DNA of 64,000 nt from contig OX638134.1 of assembly GCA_951804985.1 (NCBI GenBank), positions 84,547,679 to 84,611,678 on the forward strand, in the 5' to 3' direction. The notes below the pieces were generated by a model. The model did no database searches, was not told the DNA's origin, and saw only the letters and a list, made by a program, of their open reading frames with translations. This document shows positions 56,301 through 64,000 of this stretch, in pieces (position 1 is the first letter of the stretch; each line of letters opens with the position of its first letter). The position numbers and the translations under genes were made by a program. Source of the DNA: Dryomyza anilis (lineage: Eukaryota; Arthropoda; Insecta; Diptera; Dryomyzidae).

Positions 56301-57599
56301 ATTGAGAGTTTGTGCTTTGCTTCATTTGCTTTTAAGCGCTGGTTCTTCTACATACCTTTATTATAGTTGTTGTTATCGAAGTTATAGCTGAAATGAGAGA
56401 AAATATATATTTGTTATTGTATTTTATTACATTTTTTTTTAATATTCATTGAAAATTTATTTATTTTTTAAGTTTATTATTTAATATATTCAAATTTTAT
56501 GCAATGCTTTATTTTTTGAATGAAGATTTGTACAACTTTAATTTAATTAGTCCAGTATCTGCAATACTACAAAAAATGAAAAAAAAAACAACAACTCATG
56601 ATCTGCATAATTATTGCATTGTTTTTATTACACTTGCATTCGGTGCTGCAATTCTGCATGATTGCAAATTAATTTGCCTTGCATTATGCGCAGACATGTG
56701 TGCGACAGACGAGCCACGGCATCGCCAACACGACGTTTAATTCTTAATGAGCACCACGCATTTATGATTGCTTCGAATGCTCCTCTGTGTGCACGCGAAG
56801 TGTAGCGGCACCTTTTGTACTCGTTGCTGCTATTTACTCGCTACTCGTTGCATTGTTATGTTGGCAATGCTGTGTGCGGTCGTTGGAAATCTACAACAAA
56901 TTGGTCGACTTCGATATGATTTCTTTGTTAAATACAAAAATGGTTCGCTGACTGCCTGCGTGTGAAATTATTAATGCAATTTTATGCAATGCTGTGTCTG
57001 TCTGTCTGTCTGAAAGTCTGCATTTTGTATGCGGTTAATTATGTATTTTTAATTTTTCTGTATTTTTTTTTATTATTATTATTTATATAGCAATTTGTTG
57101 AAATGCCTTTTATTGTCATTTTAATGCATTTTAATGCTGTTCGGTTCGCTGCTCCGTTGGGTTCTTTTGGTTTTTATATTTATGATACACTTTTCATACA
57201 TCACATTATTGCGGAAATTTGCGTCGTAAATATGAGATGAAGTGTGAATAATATTTTCAAATATAAATATTAATAAATTTAATGCGACAGTCGTTGCATT
57301 TATCTGACGCACGCAGACTCAGCCGATTGCGCGGTAGCAGTCGTAAAAAGCTGCAGAAAACTGAGCTGTGTTTAATGCGTTCGCTGCGTTTAATGCATTC
57401 GTTGTTTCCCTTGCGTTTGTTCTGTGTGTGTTTAATAAACACGAGTGAGAGTCTCTGTTTATCCAGTGACGCATATCCGACGCAGTTTATTGACTGAAAA
57501 AATTAATAGTTTGCCAATGAATTTCAGTGAGTAGCCTGTCTGCCTGCGTGCGAAATGTGAGGCGCTTTATAAATTAATGTGAACATTATTATGATGCAT
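56301..57599. other. Non-coding stretch
   Basis: Open frames at 56504-56965 and 57121-57497 show no consistent codon bias. TCTG repeats lie at 56995-57015. No element is recognised. Confidence 0.35.
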
Positions 57600-58740
57600 T
57601 TTTTAAAGTATCAAATGTTTATCCGTGGAGTATTATGTATTAGCAATATTTAATTTTTAGCATTTTAGTTATCCGTTATATAATTTTAAATTATAGCAGT
57701 AATATTAGATGTTTTTAAAGTTTATCTGTTGCACTTGAATACCGCGGATAACAAAATTTTAAGAAAATTGCAAGGCCTTATAAATGTAAAAAGTGTTTAT
57801 CCGTAATTTTCCTCTTTATACAGAGTGTATATCATAAATTGTTTCTCTGAAACTACAAAAAGGCGTTATCCGTTTTTATCCGCGCACTAGATATTTGCTA
57901 TTTCCACCCTAAAAAGCATAGCTGCTTTATTATCATACAAAAATGCAACAAATCTTTTATCCGTCATTATCCGCTTACGTTTCGCACCTGCAATGTGCCT
58001 TAAAAATAAAAATATATACAAAAGATAGCATTATAAATGTAATAAAAATATTATCCGTTACTATCCGCATTATCCGTAATATGATATATATGAAAATTTT
58101 AATATTTATTCAATTTTTAAGCATGATACTTTGATGACAATCTTAAAAAATGATTATTGATTGCAAATGGTTTCAGCTCATTTCGAAAAATTTTACCCAT
58201 TTATTACGTAAAACGAAAAGCAATTGGTTAATAAAACGTCAAAAATGTCAGTGAATTTTTTTTTAATTAATTGCTATAAAAACGACAACGAAATAAACAA
58301 GTCAAATTAATCTGTCAATGAAAATGTTGTCGAATATCTTTAAGTTTCGTTTTACGTATTAAGTGGTTCAATATTTAATTCAGTATGTTTTATTCGGAGA
58401 TTTTTTGTATCCCATGAAAGTAATGAGCGACTATTGTTTTTATTGTTTGACTAAAACTACAAAAACTTGTTATCCGCTATTATCCGTGTACTAGATATGT
58501 GCTATTTTCGCGCTAAAAATCATAACAGCTTCGTTTTCATGCTAAAATGAAATAAATCTATTATCCGATATTATCCGCTTACTGAGCGCACCTGCAATGT
58601 ATACCAAAAAGCATAATAAACACCACAAAGCATTATAAATGCAAAAATAATATTATCCGTTGTTATCCGCTTTAACCGTTATATGAAATATACGCAAGAT
58701 TTTAAGATTTATGCATTTTTAAGCATGTTACCTTGACCAC
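57600..58740 (+). repeat. 604-bp duplicated block with paired TTATCCG motifs
   Basis: Segments 57844-58135 and 58447-58740 are direct copies (ACTACAAAAAGGCGTTATCC vs ACTACAAAAACTTGTTATCC; GCACTAGATATTTGCTATTT vs GTACTAGATATGTGCTATTT; CGCACCTGCAATGTG vs CGCACCTGCAATGTA). In each, pairs of TTATCCG are 10 bp apart at 57866/57876, 57957/57967, 58051/58061 and 58470/58480, 58561/58571, 58653/58663. The pairs recur every 91-94 bp. Looser copies lie at 57600-57800. Confidence 0.85.
58205..58358. mobile_element. Possible small MITE with 14-bp inverted ends
   Basis: TACGTAAAACGAAA at 58205-58218 is the exact complement of TTTCGTTTTACGTA at 58345-58358. It can be read as a TA duplication plus 12-bp termini around 126 bp of AT-rich sequence. 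It lies between the two 604-bp copies. No other copy is in the window. Confidence 0.5.
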
Positions 58741-60139
58741 AAACTCAAAAATAATTATACATTGCATAATGCTGCAGGTCATTATGCTTTTTGATTACAT
58801 TGAAATGCAATTTTCCGCATAAAAAGCGCTCGAATGTTGGATAAATTTCAATATGCATGTGAAATTCTATGAATTCCGCACACACACACATTGACATTTA
58901 CGAAATACGACTAGGTACTGTATGCAGAATACGCAAATATATGCAGTGCGCTGATTTCTGATGCCATCAAATCAAAGGATTTTAATTCATTGCAATAATC
59001 CTGCTTAAGTTGGCTTGCATTTCAATGCAGATGTAGTATAGGATGGGATACTTTGAATGTGTTTAGATGTGTATGTGTGTGTCTGTGTGAGTGAGTGTGC
59101 ATTAGTATTTGTGCGCAGGGATGCACAAAAGCCAAACATGCGCTCGCTCGACTGTCGTCTGTGTAATTAGCGCAGCTCACTTGCAATGTGAACATGTTTG
59201 ACTGCTTTCGGAAAAGTGAAAAGCGAAAAGCAAGCATTACCTGACAGCACGCAGTGCAACCTACAACTAACACCCAACACCCTACAGCCAACCAAACATA
59301 TTCGCCTTGTGCTTTGCGCAACAACCTCATCCGAACTCCCAGCTCATGCAGCTGATCCTTTTGATTAGTGTGCTGTCGTGCTACGTCTTTCTTTTTTACA
59401 TCTCTGAAATTTACAATTTGCATTAAAATTCAAACAAAAATTGCACAAAAACACAAACGCACAGACGGACCGGACCGGACCGAATCGTTGAATGGATGGA
59501 CGTAGGAAGGACGCGCACTACGCAAGAAACACATTTCAAATATGCTGCCCTGTCAGGTCCGGTCACTCGTTGGTTCGCATGTGTTTGCTTCCGTTTTCGT
59601 TTGCTCCTCGACCGCTTTTTTGCATGTTCGTCCGTTTGTACATCCGTCCGTTTATCCATCCGTTCGACATGTACACATTTGACATGTTCTACATGTTGTT
59701 TGTTCAACATGACTAATTAAAATGCGGTGCAAATTTTTTGAAATTTTCAGAAATTCTGAAAATTTCATATGTTTGGCAAAATATATTGGAGCAAAAAAGA
59801 AAGAAAAAATAAACTGACAATTTTTAAACAGAGCTTTCGAGAATTTAATTAACATCATATTCTAAAAATTATACCAACTTTTTACATAAGCTTGTTTTTA
59901 GATTTTAAAAATGTTATAGTTTAAAATTTAATTAAAACCTTTTATTCAAATTATTTTTAAACACCGAAAAATAAAATGTTTTGTGTAAACTAACTTATTT
60001 GCTTCTCTCAACTGCTAAGTCGGTTCTTATAGCCAAAACATTACTGAATTTAAAGTTTTGGTTCAATTCTAAATAGTTACGGAATAGTGAGTTCCTTTAC
60101 CATTATATTCGAACTATTTTTAACCTAAAAATTTAACCC
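58741..60139. other. Non-coding stretch with a GC-richer island
   Basis: 58741-59010 is AT-rich. 59040-59710 is less AT-rich, with GTGTGT and TCCGTCCG microsatellite-like runs, and overlapping frames on both strands (up to 133 codons, minus) without bias. The rest is AT-rich. Confidence 0.35.
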
Positions 60140-60830
60140 TTAGATATTTATTCCCACAAACAATTCATTCCATAGACAATTCTTTCCACAGACAAGTCTT
60201 CTCAAAGATTACTTTTTGCACAATCAATATTTTTTACAGACAATTCTTCCCGATATTTGTTATCCAAACAAATCTCCACATATATTACTCTGTACAGACG
60301 ATGCCGTTTTCAGACAAATCTTCTCAATGATCATTTTTTGCAAAATCAATACTTTCCACAGACAATTTTCACTAATAATTCGTCTCAGAGAATTCCATAT
60401 CCAAATACAATTTTTCCCACATAGAATTCTTGCTACATATAATTTTCGCCATAATCAATTTTTTCCAAATATATTTTTTTTCACAAACAACACAAACAAC
60501 TATTTTTATAGAGAATTCTTTCCGAAATATGTTTACCCAAACAATTCTCTCCATAAAGAACTCTCTCCAGAGACAATTCCAAATATGACGTTTCCAATCA
60601 AACGTTTATTCTCTACACACAGTTCTTCCCTTAGACAAATCTCTCTCAAAGTTATTTTTTGCGCAATCAATATTTTCACGGGCAAATCTTCCGAACTACA
60701 AAACCGAACAATTATCTCCTTAGATAATTCTTTCCACCGATAATTCTTTCCACGGACAATTTTTCCCGGACTACAAACTACAAATGCTAAGATATTTCTT
60801 CTCAGATATAACCATATTCTCACACGCTGC
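60140..60830 (+). repeat. Degenerate minisatellite (ACAATTCTTTCCACAGACAA)
   Basis: Some thirty imperfect copies of a 19-22 bp unit with conserved CAATTCTTYCCACAGA. A 175-codon plus-strand frame (60216-60743) is only the repeat translated. Similar units reappear at 61895-62000 and 62545-62600, so the array was probably interrupted by the 60.84-61.89 kb segment. Confidence 0.8.
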
Positions 60831-60839
60831 AAAAAAAGG

Positions 60840-61890
60840 GCTCTTCCAAACATAATTTTGCAGGCATTAACATGTATGTTTGGAATTTTATGTAAACATA
60901 ATATATAATTGACTGATAAATCATTTGTAAACAGGGTTGTATTGAGGCTTGAACAGTGCTGTAATGAGCTCTGACTTACATTATAATATCACGGAAACAT
61001 TTTAATGTTACCCCTTAAAATGGTGTATGTTCTAATGGAAACATAATAATTACTACATCCAAACAAAATAGATATTTGAACCGAAACATAAATATGTTCA
61101 AATTAAAACATGATTTTGAACGACCTGAATATAAATATGTTTCCAGTGAAACATATGAGTTATTTCAGTACATATTTAAATATTTTTGGAAAAAAATCCA
61201 GAAAATAAAATAAAATGATGTTTTTATTAAAAATCTATATTTGGTACAGTTACAGTTGGTCTCAGTACAGCACATAGCGTAGGCAAGGAATTCAAGGAAA
61301 ACATGCCGAATTCTGTTTGAAAATCGAAACACTGATTTTTATTTGTGGTTTTTTCAAATTAGTTTCAGAAATTATATACTGCACTATATTATACTCTGTT
61401 ACTATTAGTACTTTTTTAAACACAATTTATATATTTATTTAATTTACAAATAATAAAATTATTACCTACGCGAACACATTTCCTCAACGAACAACAAAAG
61501 ACACGTACGCAGAAAATGCCGATCAACGAGTGTCAACTTTATATACAAGAATTTATTTTTCGTTTGTTTTCAAACATCAGTATGTTTAAAATGACCCTAT
61601 ACATACTTCAAACGATGACAAAAGAGACGTAGATAGAAAATTCTGCTCACCGAGTGCCAACTTCGTATACAAGAAGAATGTTGCAAGAATACATTTATTT
61701 AAATTCTATTTCTCTTTTGTTTGTTTTTAAACAATTTGACAGATTCTGCTGGACAATATAATAATGTTTACACGTGAACAAAAATAAATTCAATTTCGAT
61801 TATAATTTAATTACACTTCATTCCTAATAAATGTATGGTAATTTCGTATAACTTTTTAATTACATTCAAACATATTCAAACAAATCTTTT
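60840..61890. repeat. Segment interrupting the minisatellite, with an internal duplication
   Basis: ACAAAAGACACGTACGCAGA, GAGTGTCAACTTTATATACA and TTTCGTTTGTTTTCAAACA (61495-61580) recur in changed form about 122 bp later (61616-61735). The left end has ACATGTATGTTTGGAATTTT and the right end TTCAAACATATTCAAAC, possibly degraded inverted ends. Element class is unknown. Confidence 0.4.
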
Positions 61891-62039
61891 CTATCCGTGC
61901 AGACAATTCTTCCCACAGTTTATTTTCTTCAGAGTCAATTTATCTCAAATATAATTTATCTCATATAATATTTTTCCCACAAACAACTCTTCATACAACG
62001 AATTCATTCATGATTTTTTTTACCCAAAACATTCCCCAA

Positions 62040-62520
62040 GTAACAATTCCTACCAGTATCGTACCAGATCCAGCCAGTTTTACTAGGCACATGTCGAGTA
62101 ACTTGCAAGAAATGTCACGCAATTTCCGACCAGAAACTAACCAGTAAAACTATTCGGTTTCTGTGCATTTCCCTACCAATAACCGACCAGTTATTAAGTA
62201 GTTTCACTGCCAAGGATTTACTCTTCAAATTCCTACCAGTTATTGACAAATTTACTGTGGATAGACCAGTTTTTGACTAGTTTTACTGGTGACAGATCAG
62301 TTTTTGACCAGTTATTAACTAGTTTTGTTGACAGGGATCTACTATTCAAATCCCTACCAGTAACATTTCTTGTCTAGTTTTACTGGCGGGGATCTACACT
62401 TTACATACCTACCAGTCACCGACCAGTTCTTGACTAGTTTTCCTGTGAACAGACCAGTTCTTGACTAGTTTGTGAACAGACCAGTTTTTGATTAGTTTAA
62501 CTTCAAATTCCCACGAGAAA
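62040..62520 (+). repeat. Degenerate minisatellite with ACCAGT/ACTGGT dyads
   Basis: Irregular repetition of GACCAGTTTTTGACTAGTTT then TACTGGTGACA, and of CTACCAGTAA and GGGATCTAC words. The ACCAGT and ACTGG halves make most units inverted repeats. Confidence 0.75.
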
Positions 62521-64000
62521 CATAACAGTCTTGAGCTGCATATAACACTCTCCACTGACAATTTGTCCGACAGTCAATTCGTTCCTCAGATATTTTTTCA
62601 TACTGATTCAAATGCTTTATGAATTCCGTTTCTTCTAATGTCTATAAAATATAACTATAAATTTTAAAAATATATATTTTTTTTCTTCTTGTTTGTCAAA
62701 GTACTTGAATATTTTAAATTCAACTCCCTGCCTGACCCCATAGAAATATTTGTAGTGTCGCTAAAGCATTTTGCTCACATTAAACAGGTAAAATGCAAAA
62801 CATTTATTATGCCATCGATCGCGTTATTTATTTACGTGCAACAAATGACATTTTTATTTACATTTATCTCGTCTCTACAAAACTCGTTCCACTTTTTCGA
62901 ATTTTTCATTTCTGTTTAAGTTCTTCAACGCCCATCAATAAAATACTGCCATCTGCCTTTTGTATGGTATGTTGGCAACACTGTTGGGCAGGACAGCACA
63001 ACAACGCAGTGCAAAAAAAAATTAAAACACTGCAAATAGAATGTCATTCGTTGGACACTGAAAATTGGAATTTATAACGTGCACCCATTTTTATTCTGTA
63101 AAAATGTTGAATGCGAAGCCTTCGCAACAGCACCGTTAAACACCCAGCTGGAATTGTATACGTTGATGTCAGGATGTATCAGTAATGTATCAGGAAAATG
63201 TAGAAGTTCTGCATATATTGATGAATAAGTCGAGAAACATATCATGCAAAGATGTTATACATTTTAAAGCAATATTAATGATTTATATAATGTTCTTATT
63301 TAAATTATTCATTAATGAAATATGTCACTTATGACTGACATCTGTAACATAATATTACATCTGACGAGGTGAAAATTTACACAAAACCACGAAGATTAGG
63401 TCACATTGGGTATTTTGAAGTAAGGCAATTTGAATAGCTGATGTAATGTTAGTAGGTAATAGCTGATCTAAATTGACCATAAAAACGCTATACATATATG
63501 GTAATGTGTAAAGAAATAAAAATATAACGCGGTTACTGTTTGAGGTGGTCCAGACTGTGCAGTATGAATTATAAAAAACAACTGAAAACCTCGGTTGTTC
63601 GAAAACAAAGTGGGCTGTTCACCGGGGAGAAGTCGACTAATTACACCCATTTTCAATACCATACAACGTAATTATACAATGGATATTAGTTCTTAATATC
63701 ATTATTCTAATTCTTCTTGTTTTTCAGTAATCGTGTTTTCAACAGTTAGACTTTCAGGTAGACGGACATGAGTATTACGCCTCTGAGTATTACAAAAGAA
63801 TGACCAAATTACAAATGAATGACTTTAAGTGTAGGGTATAAAATTGCTAACCGTCATCGATGTTCCAGTTCTGACATCGAGAACTCATTGTGAAATAATT
63901 AAAGACAATTCCCACTGGGCAATGCAATAAAAGGTATGAGTAAAAAAAATAGTGACATAGGACAACGTGATGCGCTACGGATGCTGCAGAATGTACCCCG
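62521..64000. other. Non-coding stretch to the window end
   Basis: A TGGCAACACTG 11-mer lies at 62973-62983. Short frames at 62689-63077 and 63468-63662 lack bias. GTGTAGGGTATAAAATTGC at 63829 resembles the end of a mini-me repeat. Nothing else is supported. Confidence 0.35.

Noticed and set aside
59022..59710. Overlapping ORFs of 74-133 codons on both strands
   Set aside because: Low stop density from a GC-richer, microsatellite-like island; none shows bias or a domain.
60216..60743. 175-codon plus-strand ORF
   Set aside because: It is the translated CAATTCTTYCCACAGA minisatellite.

Overview
The window reads as AT-rich nuclear DNA of a higher fly (Diptera, probably Schizophora). Supporting signs are a eukaryotic tRNA-Ile(AAU) gene, GT-AG exons with fly-like codon use and a CAAA-ATG start context, TATA/Inr core promoters, tRNA-derived SINEs, hAT and TA-duplicating MITEs, and mini-me/DINE-like repeats. 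The species cannot be fixed from sequence alone. No rRNA gene, CRISPR array or prokaryotic operon is visible.

The one protein family I recognise is on the minus strand, split across about 10 kb of satellite-filled intron. An exon at 12243-12930 carries a signal peptide and a long basic low-complexity stretch. An exon at 2932-3077 encodes a four-cysteine midkine/pleiotrophin module. Their splice phases fit (1 nt + 2 nt), so I call them parts of a Miple gene. Three very homogeneous short-unit arrays sit in its introns: an 8-mer at 3101-4703, a 10-mer at 11601-12120 and a 7-mer at 12990-13650.

On the plus strand there is a candidate gene start at 20828-20970 (TATA box, ATG, signal-like peptide, perfect GTAAGT donor). 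A phase-compatible candidate exon lies at 31276-31531. A second TATA+Inr promoter is at 22332-22367. Small secreted-type ORFs occur at 35780-36034 and 48248-48457. A cluster of gene-like but broken frames lies at 44855-46003; its first frame is split by a MITE. Two further small ORFs are at 54445-54879.

The rest is repeats. One 19-bp minisatellite (a 15-bp dyad plus AGTG) forms six arrays totalling about 8 kb: 0.9-1.8, 18.9-20.1, 22.6-24.3, 27.0-27.9, 34.1-35.6 and, inverted, 36.5-38.0 kb. Dispersed elements are often nested and several have exact target-site duplications: five SINE copies, two solo LTRs plus a relative, a decayed non-LTR retrotransposon, and at least six MITE or foldback families. 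At 38.66-39.43 kb a MITE holds a SINE that holds another MITE. Right-hand novelties include a 604-bp duplication with TTATCCG pairs spaced 10 bp apart (57.6-58.7 kb) and several diverged tandem arrays (40.1-40.8, 48.7-49.6, 55.0-56.3, 60.1-60.8, 62.0-62.5 kb).
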